64,000 nucleotides of DNA, taken from the NCBI RefSeq assembly GCF_037975245.1, contig NC_092575.1:9580001-9644000 (forward strand), given 5' to 3'. The notes under the pieces are model-generated. The model ran no database searches and had not been told where the DNA came from. It saw only the letters and a program-made list of their open reading frames with translations. Every line of letters starts with the position of its first letter. Position 1 is the stretch's first letter. The position numbers and the translations under genes were made by a program. Below, piece after piece: positions 51,513 to 64,000 of the stretch. This DNA comes from Apostichopus japonicus (Eukaryota; Echinodermata; Holothuroidea; Aspidochirotida; Stichopodidae).

Positions 51513-52857
51513 ATGACCTCATCAACACTGTTTCATAATGGCAACATGCACAATAGGAACTTGTAGAAGAGAAGTTGTACTTCAGCATTATTAGGTAGAC
51601 TGAATCTCCCCTAATTCTTAAAGTATGGTAGTAAATGCTTTAATAGCCACATATATCTCCAACCAAAACCAGTCATACTAATAATTCACCGGTGTGATAC
51701 ATGCCTGGTCTGTCATCACACAGAACTATGATGTAAACATTTGAAGTTAGAATTATGAAATGGCCTTTTGAGTGACATGGGCAGAAGTGGGCTTTAATAT
51801 AGTTAAGTAGAGTGAAGCAACTACCAAACCTTTAGGCCGGTTACCTAACTTGATTACTGAATTTCTCAAAACTTTGCTTTCTATTCTTCCTTTTTCACAT
51901 TCCCTTAAAAGGTTTACTATTGCTAACCAAGTATTTGTATTGATTTGTTAGTCTTTAACTTTCTAGATGGAGCAAATAAATTGCTGTCATAATTATCTCA
52001 TTGGTGTTGTATTCTGTATCCACTGAGGAATTGATAGTGAAAATTGCAATCACTAGTTTTGTCTTTAAACTGCCCATCTTTTTCTTCTTAGTTTGTCATT
52101 ACTGATTATCATATTGATGGCTTGGGTGAGGAATGTCTTTTGTAGGAGTCATTTGTTCTTTATAAGTTCATGGCAATGGTGATCAAAGCCACATGGAATT
52201 CTTCTGTTTACTTGTTGACTTTGCCCAAAGATCACTTTGTATTTCTCAACTAAAAAAGGGGAAAACACTGAGAGGGATATAAAAACATCTTTAAATGGAA
52301 ATGTTATACTCATGGCAAGAAGACAATATACATCTAAAAGTGATTATGTTGTGTGCTATAAATGTATCTGCTTGTTACATGGCATAGGTGGTAGAGAATG
52401 GTTATCTTTCTTTTTTATGATTTTTATTATGATTAGTATCTTTCTATAGTATGGCCTTACAGTAGCACAGACTCTCTCAATGCATTTGTTTTAAGTTAAC
52501 CCAGACCGTTGTCTGTTCATGCTTTGCTTGTATGCACATTTATTAGTCAGATTAATCTTGAATTCTCTTCCATTCCACTATCTGGATTATGTTAAAAGAA
52601 CTGATGTGGGATCTCTCTATATTTGATGGTAGTCTGTGGTTTGTGATAGACACACAATCAACATTGAAATAATGTATAACCAGAGTGCCTAGCATTGAGT
52701 GGTTCCTTGCTGCTTGATTTTTGTAATTGAAATACAAGCATTACATGGCTACATTACATACTAATATTCATATGAGAATCAACAATGATTAATATTTTGG
52801 GGTTTAATACAGTAAAACGTGTCTCAGTTTGTGTTAAACTAAATCATGACATGGGCC

Positions 52858-53510
52858 CAAAATATGATAGGGTTCATCTACTTACTATGGACCACCCACC
52901 CACTTCATTCCCAAGTTGGGTTATCATATGCATACACAGTTTTGTTACCTAAATAATGTTAAGCCTTGCCTCCTCATAAATATGCATAATATCAATTGCA
53001 ACACACATCTGCATGTGTAGGCTATCTATCAAAATCACCATAACAAGTTTGAATAAATTCAGGCTAATGGTTGCCAAGTAATTGCAACTTAAAGATGTTG
53101 ATTTCTGACCTCATAAATGTTGATGACATGAGCACCAAAATCAATAGGGTTCATCTACTCACTATGGTCCACCCACCCACTGCGCATGGCCATAATCACT
53201 CCTAAGTCGAGTTATATACATACTAACTTTTGTTACCTAAATTATTCTAAGCCTCGCCTCTTCATAAATATGCATGATATCAATTGCAACACACATCTGC
53301 ATGTGTAGGCTATCCATAAATATCACCATAACAAGTTTGAATAAATTCAGACTAGTGGTTGCCAAGTTATTGCAATTTTAAAATGTTGATCTTTGACCTC
53401 ATAAATGTTGATAACATGAGCACCAAAATCAATAGGGTTCATTTACTTGCTATGGTCCACCCACCTACTAAGTATGGTCATAATCGAACCCTTCCTTGTG
53501 GAGTTATCAT
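52858..53510. repeat. ~285-bp tandem repeat, 2.3 copies
   Basis: Copies begin near 52,858, 53,134 and 53,428 at AATAGGGTTCATCTACT, or a close variant, and contain CACCCACCCACT, CATAAATATGCAT and CAAGTTTGAATAAATTCAG. The third copy is truncated. Confidence 0.92.
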
Positions 53511-56500
53511 GCATACTAACTAAACTGTCACACACAAGCATAAACAGATACACATGCCTCATAGGTTCATTTTGCTTGCAGCAAGGAACCAAAAATGGAA
53601 ATATGATTAGTTTCAAAGTGAGACAAGCTTAAGTTGTATCTACTGATACTGATTATAATATTGTACTGATTAATATTTCTAGACTTGTTGTTAGGATCTC
53701 TTCACTTGTTTTTATAAATCTTCCTTTTGGTTCTTGCACCTCTAGATGTCTATTACACATCATCATCCACTTCTGTTTTAAATATGAATATAGATAACAA
53801 AATAAAAGTGGCCAACAAGACTTTTGGCTTTGTCTTTATATTTCATCATATTTTGTTGTGATATTGCTTTAGGGATAAATGATTTGAACAGAATACCTCT
53901 CTGACATAATTGATCATTACATACTAAAATTGAATTGTAAGAAATAAGATAACATTTATAGATTTCATTTATAATTTTTTGATCCATTATAACATCACTG
54001 AATTAAATCAAAGGAATAGACTTTTAAAATATTAGTACTTTCGCAACATGAGTTAGGATTTTTGGAAATTAGGACGACTTTAATATATCTCAAGCAACAC
54101 TTGCTAGGACATTGGAAAAAAAATCAATGTTAATTATTGACACATTTGGTATGTGATAAGATATTATATTTAACAATATGTTATTACATATTAAATTGAA
54201 AACTGATGAATTATCACATTACATTCAGTTACATGAACAAAGTTACCAAAACTGAAAATTAACTGTATCTTTGTTGTATTAATCTCATCAAACCTATGGC
54301 ATGTTACTCCAGTTATTGCAATCAATCAAGCTAAGCTGCTCCTACATATTTTCACCCAATCAGCATAAAACAGTTAACTACTGATAGTTTGGATTTAAAA
54401 ATCTTTCTTGCCCGGGCCTATTTATCACATGCACAAATAATTATTACAAATTTTTTTAAATCAGAACTTTCATGCAATGAAATTTTGTTGCTTAAACTAA
54501 TGCATTATATTGCTATGTAACTTCAGCACCACAATGCAGCTAGCTATTTTCAGTACCTCTGAAGAGGTAAATCCCCAATGAAACTCGCAAAAGCTAAAAA
54601 TGAAAAATATTATAAAACAAATGCCCCCAAACCCAAACTGTTTTTGAAAATGAAATGAAAAATGATGGAAGAACTGAAGTTATCTTTTCAATGAAAGGCA
54701 CACATAAGAACATGCAACATATTAATGTTAATAGTACTATTTGTTACCACTTCTCCACACTGGAAAATTCAAAGGATGACTCCACATTGGAGACAACAAT
54801 TAAAATACTAAAAATCATAAAACAAAACTTGACACTCTGCTTATGGACTATAAAAAGCATTTTGAAGGTAATTATACACAGTTATAGGGACCGTTCTGAT
54901 CCTAGTAGGATCTTTACAGGTACAAACCTGTCTGTAATGTATGCAAAGACTTTTAGCTGCTGTGTTTTGGATGTCATACAGTTTGTAAACTTAGCCTCGA
55001 TATTCTGTTTAGAATTTGAGTACAATTTGTTTATGCTTCCAATAGGAAGGGTATAACCTCAATCTGTGCTAGCTAATAAGACTAAAATAACTACTCTTTT
55101 TTCATGAATTCTTGCTCTACTTGAGATGTTTTCACAGCATGACATTTTCATATAGTTGCAAAAACTAAAACTTCATTGTCCAAAAAGTGTGAAGAGTCTA
55201 GTTATTGCATTGCTGACAATGGGAGCAGAAAAAATGTTAGCAAAATGGAATGGTTTTTAGCGCCCAGCAAAGATGTTCTATAAATAACTGTCGTTTGATT
55301 CACCAGGTAGAAATTATTTTCATCTTATCCACACTTATCTATATACAAAGATTCCAAGCTATTACCGTACCAAGGCCACATTTTAAAGGTTATAAAAATA
55401 TCACCATTACACATTCAAACTAGTAACTGTTCACTTAAAGGGGTTTGGATGTTATTATTACATAACACACACAAGGTCATTCATGTATCTCAAATGTTTT
55501 GTTGTTATATACACCCATCACCAATCTGAAGCAGCACCACACATAGCTATGAGAAATGTACTTGATGGATCTTGCCTTCCTTTATAGACCACAACTGAAA
55601 AACAAACATGAATCATAACAGCAGGACAATTAAGGCAATGAAATAAATCAAATAATTCAGAAAGTTACATAAGCTTCACACAAACCTTAACTTTTACTAA
55701 TGATACATATTTTCTTCTTCTGTAGCTGTTTTAAAGACATTTTCAAAAGTTACAATGTTTAATTGATTTTTCAATGACAAGTTACAATTTATTCTCCTTT
55801 GAGTAAAGACCCAGGAAACAATGATATAGTACTTAGCATTTGCATACCTTTGATACCCTGTCAAACTTTTCCATAATTCTTCTACGTAAAAAATAATCAC
55901 ATCACATTTGAAATATCTGCTTGAGATTACACTTGTAAATAAATTAACCTAAAAAAGGTGAATGTTCAAGCACACAAGGACAGCATAGATTGTTCAAGTG
56001 TTGCTATTTCAGCAAGTTTCCCATTATTGCAAAACAGATTCCCACCCCCCCCCTAAAAAGTTGTTTTGCTGATACTATAAACTGAATCTAATACAATGTT
56101 AGTCAATTACAAGATTCATCAATTTCATCCATACCTCAGTGCAGTCAATGTATATTATATGTATAAATTAATACATATTGTAGCTATATTGAATGTATAT
56201 TATGAATATTTTGGTTCACTAAGCAAAAACTGCCAAATTCAATTTGGAATGTATGATGATTTGCTTCTTGAAACAATTTCAAGTTTGGTCTCACATGGAC
56301 TTGATAACCACCAAACATTGTTAGTTCTTGGAAGTCGATATTAGGGAGCAACCACATGTCAATAATGAGCTACCCTTCTAGAGATAGTCATGTGTATAAT
56401 ACTCACATTTCAATGTGAGATGATCTAAACCAAACCCAAGAGTCTTTGTGCTCAACATGGGGCTGCCAACTCATCACAAATGCATAAACATGCTCACACA

Positions 56501-57654
56501 ACCACATACGCCATACTTCCAAACCATGCAGTGATCATAAATGGAATGTATTTATATTCACCCGGGCAGCCTTTGATGAATTACAAAGACTGTATACTCT
56601 GTTCTCATGCAAAGATTATAACAGTGTGAAATGTAAAGAATATATTAATTAAGGATATTTCTTAATGTTATAGATTAAAAAGAAATAACATGAGAGCTGA
56701 TATAATTAACCTAACAATACATACAAAGATAATCTAAAGTGATGAGTTTGACCATATTAAATCTCTTACTCAACTTTGCTGTCAAAAACTTGACCTTACT
56801 TTGCATTGTCATGATAGAATAAGACATTACCTTAACTAATAATGTTGGTGCAAGATGATACAACAATACCAGCACTATGCTATTTACAGTTTACACCAGT
56901 TTCATTAACAAACTAGGTCACCTATTTAGAAGGGTAGGGCAGTGGGTGGTGGCCATAGGAAAAAGGAGTAAAGAGTTACACTCTTGAAAATCTTTGCTAC
57001 GATTCGGTGAAAACATTCACACTGGTTGCAAATTATTATGGACAGTTTCACCGGCATATTTAAGATAAACTCTAGACGGTTGAAGCATCTAATGAGTTTA
57101 GATTTCAGTACTGCAAGTGGAGTATTGAGAAAAGATAAGGAAAGGAGATGAAATGAACCTATGTATTAACTTTTAATTGTTACTTTAAGATAAAATAATT
57201 ACCTTTTAGAAAGACAAAGTTAACCAATAAATAGAAGTAAAATAACCCATCAGTAAAACCTTAACCAAAAAACCAATTATTGTGAGGAATAAAATCATGC
57301 ACCTAGTATTGAAATTTCTATACTGTTCTCCTTAACAGGGGTCTCTTTTAAAATCTTATCTTTGCTAACATTTTTGAAGGAGCTAGATAGTGTTAGACCT
57401 ATAATGTTTCAATAGTTGCACCAAGATGTTTGCATTCCTTTCTGAACATAACATCCAAACTTTGCTGGTACTTTCGAACAAAACTAGTGAAGCAGCTATT
57501 AGAAACCAATCTGCAATCCTCTCACTGCTTTGTATCTTCCCCCACCCCCACCCCAGAATACAAAGTTTATGTTAATTACAATTACAAGTTGATGTCTATT
57601 ACATTGTTCATCAGTTCTGCTGCTTATGGATATTTCAATGATCTTCCAATCGTT

Positions 57655-57660
57655 TTTATT
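57655..57660 (-). terminator. Candidate polyadenylation signal for CPD
   Basis: First AATAAA on the minus strand after the CPD stop, about 246 bp downstream. Signal match only. Confidence 0.35.
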
Positions 57661-57905
57661 CTGTGGCCATAACAGAAGTCATTGAAACAGGCAAGTACAT
57701 GTTGATGTCATTTGATACTTTTAGAAATAAAACACCAAACAAGTGTGTCTAGTTGTAGTGACTGCTTGGCGTTATTATTATTATCAGTTTGTTTATATTT
57801 AGTTAAAGCAATAGTCATCATCTACTCCATGTGTCTCTCTCTCTCGTTTGTGGAATGAATGAGTATTAATATCAAGGTATTTTACAAGTTTAAGTTGGGT
57901 TTGTA

Positions 57906-58147
57906 TCACCTGGAAAAGACAACATCCAACTCATCTTCTGATTCAGGGTTATCATGATACTCTAGTCCGTTTCTAAGAAGCTTTTGTTTGCCAAAGTCTT
58001 TCATTCCTAGCCGGTCTGCATACTCTTCATCCTCCATAGAGTTTGAATCAAGTTGGAAGAAGCCTTGTTTCCGTGGTGATCCTCTTGATGGCTGACAGCA
58101 TTTACACAGACATACCAGGAGGAATATTGCTATGGCAAAGGTGGTGG
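57906..58147 (-). CDS. CPD: CPD last exon: rest of membrane helix and cytoplasmic tail
   Basis: 242 bp to a TGA at 57,908-57,906: TTFAIAIFLLVCLCKCC completes a helix begun in the previous exon, then a basic SPRKQGFF, an acidic MEDEEYADRL and the LL/acidic-cluster end LDVVFSR. Acceptor CAACAG. The cysteines after the helix are possible palmitoylation sites (inference). Confidence 0.9.
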
Positions 58148-61100
58148 CTGTTGAGTATCAAGAGAAATCAATATGAAGTTTCATAAAGTTATCAGAACAA
58201 GTCTACAATAAACAATTCTCAAATTGAATAGTTTCAATAGAGCTCATATACAAATTGACTTTCCCACACCTTCACCCAGTTATCCAAACGTTTGCTAGGA
58301 GATATCCATAGGAAATGTTCTTCTTTGTAAAGGATATATGGGAGGGAGTGTGTTGTTTTTCTTCATTGAAGTGAATTTTCTACCAGATATACCCTTACAA
58401 CTTAACCTAAACTAGGATAATAAGGTGAAACCTTTTTACTTTGTGATGGATATTCACATCAAGTTCTTTTCTGTCTCGAGCACCATGGTACATGAACTAA
58501 TGCTACAATAATTCATGTGCATCCATAAACTTGAGCCAATCATAGGACTATTAACTATTTCCTCCGAAACTGATAGAGTCTAGATGATGTATCTTACAAG
58601 AAGGATTACCTGCTATGCCAAAGACCAGAAGCAACGACTCCTTCAACACACTGATCATATTCTGTGTGACGTCTTTTTCAAGTCCGTCTTCACCTTCCAG
58701 GACAAATTCTGCATTAGTGACATTATCACTATTAACCACTAAAGCACTCTCAATTCGTTTAAATCCCACAGCAACTATTGACAACTGGTAACTCCCAGGT
58801 AACATCAGCCTTGCAAATTCACCACTTTCACTGGTTACCATGTGTTTTGGGAAGCCTTTAATGGAAATCACAGCTCCAGAAATTGCTTCACCATTTGTTG
58901 CATGTACATATATATTCACTCCTTTTACTACCTGTAAAGGGATATAACAAAAGACAGATATGAGTGTACAAACTGAGTATCAAGATTCTTATCACCTAAG
59001 TACCGCCTATAAACAATTTCAATACATTAGAAAACAAAGTGAAAAATAATAAGTTTGGTTAAATGGCAACATTATACATCAAATATAAATGACAAATAAA
59101 TGGACAAATCACAACATCTTATTAAAACTTACAACTAAAAAAAAAACAATCTGATCAGCCATGGAATAAAAAAACAACCTTTCAAAGTAAAATATATAGC
59201 AGCAAAGTATCAGATCAGCCATGGATAATCCAACCCCTCTAAATAAAATATATGGCAGCAAACAATCAGATCAGACATAGATAAAACAACCCCTCTAAAT
59301 AAAATATATAGCAGCAAAGAATCAGATCAGCCATGGATAAACCAACCCCTCTAAATAAAATATATAACAGCAAAGAATCAGATCAGCCATGGATAAACCA
59401 ACCCCTCTAAATAAAATATATGGCAGCAAAGAATCAGATCAGCCATGGATAAACCAACCCATCTAAATAAAATATATGGCAGCAAAGAATCAGATCAGCC
59501 ATGGATAAACCAACCCCTCTAAATAAAATATATGGCAGCAAAGAATCAGATCAGCCATGGATAAACCAACCCATCTAAATAAAATATATGGCAGCAAAGA
59601 ATCAGATCAGCCATGGATAAACCAACCCCTCTAAATAAAATATATGGCAGCAAAGAATCAGATCAGCCATGGATAAACCAACCCCTCTAAATAAAATATA
59701 TAACAGCAAAGAATCAGATCAGCCATGGATAAACCAACCCATCTAAATAAAATATATGGCAGCAAAGAATCAGATCAGCCATGGATAAAACAACCCCTCT
59801 AAATAAAATATATGGCAACAAAGAATCAGATCAGCCATGGATAAACCAACCCCTCTAAATAAAATATATAACAGCAAAGAATCAGATCAGCCATGGATAA
59901 ACCAACCCCTCTAAATAAAATATATGGCAACAAAGAATCAGATCAGCCATGGATAAACCAACCCCTCTAAATAAAATATATGGCAGCAAAGAATCAGATC
60001 AGCCATGGATAAACCAACCCCTCTAAATAAAATATATGGCAGCAAAGAATCAGATCAGCCATGGATAGAACAACCCCTCTAAATAAAATATATGGCAGCA
60101 AAGAATCAGATCAGCCATGGATAGAACAACCCCTCTAAATAAAATATATGGCAGCAAAGAATCAGATCAGCCATGGATGAAACAACCCCTCTAAATAAAA
60201 TATATGGCAGCAAAGAATCAGATCAGCCATGGATAAACCAACCCCTCTAAATAAAATATATAACAGCAAAGAATCAGATCAGCCATGGATAAACCAACCC
60301 CTCTAAATAAAATATATGGCAGCAAAGAATCAGATCAGCCATGGATAGAACAACCCCTCTAAATAAAATATATGGCAGCAAAGAATCAGATCAGCCATGG
60401 ATAAACCAACCCCTCTAAATAAAATATATGGCAGCAAAGAATCAGATCAGCCATGGATAAACCAACCCCTCTTAATAAAATATATAACAGCAAAGAATCA
60501 GATCAGCCATGGATAAACCAACCCTCTAGATAAAATATATAACAGCAAAGAATCAGATCAGCCATGGATAAACCAACCCCTCTAAATAAAATATATGGCA
60601 GCAAAGAATCAGATCAGCCATGGATAAACCAACCCATCTAAATAAAATATATAACAGCAAAGAATCAGATCAGCCATGGATAAACCAACCCATCTAAATA
60701 AAATATATGGCAGCAAAGAATCAGATCAGCCATGGATGAAACAACCCCTCTAAATAAAATATATGGCAGCAAAGAATCAGATCAGCCATGGATAAACCAA
60801 CCCTCTAGATAAAATATATAACAGCAAAGAATCAGATCAGCCATGGATAAACCAACCCCTCTAAATAAAATATATGGCAGCAAAGAATCAGATCGGCCAT
60901 GGATAAACCAACCCATCTAAATAAAATATATAACAGCAAAGAATCAGATCAGCCATGGATAAACCAACCCCTCTAAATAAAATATATAACAGCAAAGAAT
61001 CAGATCAGCCATGGATAAACCAACCCTCTAGATAAAATATATGGCAGCAAAGAATCAGATCAGCCATGGATAAACCAACCCCTCTTAATAAAATATATAA

Positions 61101-63852
61101 CAGCAAAGAATCAGATCAGCCATGGATAAACCAACCCCTCTAAATAAAATATATGGCAGCAAAGAATCAGATCAGCCATGGATAAACCAACCCATCTAAA
61201 TAAAATATATAACAGCAAAGAATCAGATCAGCCATGGATAAACCAACCCCTCTTAATAAAATATATAACAGCAAAGAATCAGATCAGCCATGGATAAACC
61301 AACCCTCTAGATAAAATATATGGCAGCAAAGAATCAGATCAGCCATGGATAAACCAACCCCTCTTAATAAAATATATAACAGCAAAGAATCAGATCAGCC
61401 ATGGATAAACCAACCCCTCTAAATAAAATATATGGCAGCAAAGAATCAGATCAGCCATGGATAAACCAACCCATCTAAATAAAATATATAACAGCAAAGA
61501 ATCAGATCAGCCATGGATAAACCAACCCCTCTAAATAAAATATATGGCAGCAAAGAATCAGATCAGCCATGGATAAACCAACCCCTCTTAATAAAATATA
61601 TAACAGCAAAGAATCAGATCAGCCATGGATAAACCAACCCCTCTAAATAAAATATATGGCAGCAAAGAATCAGATCAGCCATGGATAAACCAACCCATCT
61701 AAATAAAATATATAACAGCAAAGAATCAGAAGAGCCATGGATAAACCAACCCCTCTAAATAAAATATATAACAGCAAAGAATCAGATCAGCCATGGATAA
61801 ACCAACCCTCTAGATAAAATATATGGCAGCAAAGAATCAGATCAGCCATGGACAAACCAACCCCTCTTAATAAAATATATAACAGCAAAGAATCAGATCA
61901 GCCATGGATAAACCAACCCCTCTAAATAAAATATATGGCAGCAAAGAATCAGATCAGCCATGGATAAACCAACCCATCTAAATAAAATATATAACAGCAA
62001 AGAATCAGATCAGCCATGGATAAACCAACCCCTCTAAATAAAATATATGGCAGCAAAGAATCAGATCAGCCATGGATAAACCAACCCCTCTAAATAAAAT
62101 ATATAACAGCAAAGAATCAGAAGAGCCATGGATAAACCAACCCCTCTAAATAAAATATATGGCAGCAAAGAATCAGATCAGCCATGGATAAACCAACCCC
62201 TCTAAATAAAATATATGGCAGCAAAGAATCAGATCAGCCATGGATAAACCAACCCATCTAAATAAAATATATGGCAGCAAAGAATCAGATCAGCCATGGA
62301 TAAACCAACCCCTCTAAATAAAATATATGGCAACAAAGAATCAGATCAGCCATGGATAAACCAACCCCTCTAAATAAAATATATAACAGCAAAGAATCAG
62401 ATCAGCCATGGATAAACCAACCCCTCTAAATAAAATATATGGCAGCAAAGAATCAGATCAGCCATGGATAAACCAACCCATCTAAATAAAATATATAACA
62501 GCAAAGAATCAGATCAGCCATGGATAAACCAACCCCTCTAAATAAAATATATGGCAGCAAAGAATCAGATCAGCCATGGATAAACCAACCCCTCTATATA
62601 AAATATATAACAGCAAAGAATCAGAAGAGCCATGGATAAACCAACCCCTCTAAATAAAATATATGGCAGCAAAGAATCAGATCAGCCATGGATAAACCAA
62701 CCCCTCTAAATAAAATATATGGCAGCAAAGAATCTGATCAGCCATGGATAAACCAACCCATCTAAATAAAATATATGGCAGCAAAGAATCAGATCAGCCA
62801 TGGATAAACCAACCCCTCTAAATAAAATATATGGCAACAAAGAATCAGATCAGCCATGGATAAACCAACCCCTCTAAATAAAATATATAACAGCAAAGAA
62901 TCAGATCAGCCATGGATAAACCAACCCCTCTAAATAAAATATATAACAGCAAAGAATCAGATCAGCCATGGATAAACCAACTCCTCTAAATTAAATATAT
63001 GGCAGCAAAGAATCAGATCAGCCATGGATAAACCAACCCCTCTAAATAAAATATATAACAGCAAAGAATCAGATCAGCCATGGATAAACCAACCCCTCTA
63101 AATAAAATATATAACAGCAAAGAATCAGATCAGCCATGGATAAACCAACCCCTCTAAATAAAATATATAGCAGCAAAGAATCAGATCAGCCATGGATAAA
63201 CCAACCCTTCTAAATAAAATATATGGCAGCAAAGAATCAGATCAGCCATGGATAAACCAACCCCTCTAAATAAAATATATAGCACCAAAGAATCAGATCA
63301 GCCATGGATAAACCAACCCCTCTAAATAACAAATTTTGCAGCTAAAGATCAGATCAGCAATCTATCAACTTAATGATTAAATTAATCAGGATCTGTGGTT
63401 TCTATTATAAGAAGTGAAACAGATTGTTGTTACAACCTATAAAGAATGAGTTGACAATTTCTGAATGCTACTGTAGGCCATTCAGATTAGCCTTCATTCT
63501 ACGGTAAGAAGTTTCTTGATATACATGCAAATATTCATTGGTTATTGATGTGTGATTGAAATTTAAGTTTTTAACATTGCAAAAATTGTTTTTTTTTTAC
63601 CAGAATACATGTAAATCCAATATGAGCAAATGCTGCAATGTCTGTAATCTCTCAGCATTAATTGCACCCTATGAAAATAAAACCTTCATCAAATTGACAG
63701 AAAATTACCTCTTGGATAAGTGCTAGCAAAGCAGTCCTCTGTTTTTCCCATCCTCCTTGAAGTTGGAGAAGTTGCTGTTCACTCTGACCAGACTCACAAC
63801 AATCCACCATTAAAGATAACTCAGGGCAATTGGCTTCATGGTAATTGTAGTT
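57906..63852 (-). CDS. CPD: Carboxypeptidase D, 3' part (last three exons)
   Basis: M14 metallocarboxypeptidase of the trans-Golgi/secretory pathway that trims basic C-terminal residues from peptides (family knowledge). Visible: end of the last carboxypeptidase domain (63,709-63,852), a transthyretin-like beta domain (58,610-58,931), a membrane helix spanning the last splice junction, and a cytoplasmic tail (57,906-58,147). The tail KQKLLRNGLEYHDNPESEDE, then LDVVFSR, lines up with the human CPD tail (KKSLLSHEFQDETDTEEETL), including the dileucine-type and acidic-cluster sorting elements. This separates CPD from CPE, CPN and CPM. The gene continues upstream beyond position 64,000. The 4.8-kb intron between the first two visible exons is mostly a 56-bp tandem array. 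Confidence 0.88.
58610..58931 (-). CDS. CPD: CPD exon: transthyretin-like domain and start of membrane helix
   Basis: 322 bp, phase 0 in and 1 out: VVKGVNIYVHATNGEAISGA, VISIKGFPKHMVTSESGEFA, RLMLPGSYQLSIVAVGF. The pattern G..V......A.I...G....V.T...GEF.RLL.PG.Y.L...A.G is the C-terminal domain of M14B carboxypeptidases. The exon ends with hydrophobic ESLLLVFGIA. Confidence 0.93.
59140..63345. repeat. ~4.2-kb array of a 56-bp unit, ~74 copies, in a CPD intron
   Basis: The unit contains AATCAGATCAGCCATGGATA, AACCAACCCCTCTAAATAAA and ATATATGGCAGCAAAG. The main variants are TATGGCAGC against TATAACAGC, and CCCCTCT against CCCATCT, CCCTCTAG or CCCCTCTT. They recur in the same order in several stretches, which points to higher-order block duplication. 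The first units near 59,140-59,300 are the most diverged. Each unit carries AATAAA on the plus strand, antisense to CPD. Confidence 0.97.
63709..63852 (-). CDS. CPD: CPD exon: end of last carboxypeptidase domain
   Basis: 48 codons, phase 0 out: NYNYHEANCPELSLMVDCCE, then GGWEKQRTALLALIQE. Matches the M14B domain end (NYLHTNCFE.T.ELSC, then W..N..SLL.FIE). Acceptor TTACAG, donor GTAATT. Confidence 0.9.
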
Positions 63853-64000
63853 CTGTAATGAAAATTTAGTTCCCATCATTTATTGTATAAAATATCATTA
63901 AAATATATTACCTGTTTCTATAACATAATTACGATTGTAACTACAAGACTTATATCACAAACTGATTTAAAGCCAACCAAACCATCAGTTTAACATTGTC

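Larger units (their letters stand above)
50226..57905. other. Convergent intergenic region TMEM17/carboxypeptidase D
   Basis: Contains the 3' UTRs of both genes and, next to the TMEM17 stop, tandem arrays (50,236-51,240), then a ~285-bp tandem (52,858-53,510). The largest open stretch (54,655-55,056, plus) has no recognisable domain. Remaining sequence (51,250-52,850, 53,520-57,650) shows nothing I can name. Confidence 0.6.

Noticed and set aside
54655-55056. 133-codon open frame on the plus strand in the convergent intergenic region
   Set aside because: No recognisable domain, AT-driven composition, no splice or homology support.
59140-63345. Regular direct repeats resembling a CRISPR array
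   Set aside because: Units are contiguous with no spacers, in an intron of an animal gene; it is a minisatellite.

Overview
This is an AT-rich eukaryotic nuclear window with GT-AG introns and short exons (28-1,318 bp), heavily loaded with minisatellites, foldback elements and old LINE fragments. The three genes are animal genes and resemble vertebrate orthologues closely. Together with an interstitial CCCTAA tract and the repeat style, this suggests a marine invertebrate deuterostome, possibly an echinoderm. The organism call is an inference.

Layout. (1) 8,090-37,702, minus strand: almost the whole coding region of the Fanconi anaemia DNA helicase FANCJ/BRIP1. I could join 28 exons with consistent phase (at least 1,388 codons). 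All four Fe-S cysteines, Walker A, the DEAH box and motif VI are present. The last exon(s) and stop codon were not found with confidence. Its introns hold tandem arrays, three LINE fragments and several foldback or DNA-transposon remnants. (2) 37,703-46,502: the divergent intergenic region between BRIP1 and TMEM17. It holds a CCCTAA-containing MITE-like element, a tRNA-derived SINE, a pair of ~780-bp inverted repeats 2.5 kb apart, six copies of a GCGCCA hairpin motif, and a perfect 36-bp palindrome. (3) 46,503-50,225, plus strand: a complete four-exon TMEM17 gene (199 aa), a ciliary transition-zone membrane protein. (4) 50,226-57,905: the convergent intergenic region, with several tandem arrays beside the TMEM17 stop. 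(5) 57,906-63,852 and beyond the window, minus strand: the 3' end of a carboxypeptidase D gene (three last exons). Its penultimate visible intron is nearly filled by a ~4.2-kb array of a 56-bp unit.

The three genes belong to unrelated pathways: crosslink repair, ciliary gating and secretory-pathway peptide processing. I see no operon-like logic and no evidence of a new multi-gene system. The most unusual pattern is that tandem duplications repeatedly touch exon ends. A TMEM17 array is built from the end of exon 2 plus its splice donor. A BRIP1 exon-10 donor is duplicated. A BRIP1 exon-13 polypyrimidine tract is triplicated. Another array starts about 18 bp from the exon-21 donor. All exon borders were read by eye from splice consensus, phase and family conservation. 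Transcript data would be needed to confirm them.
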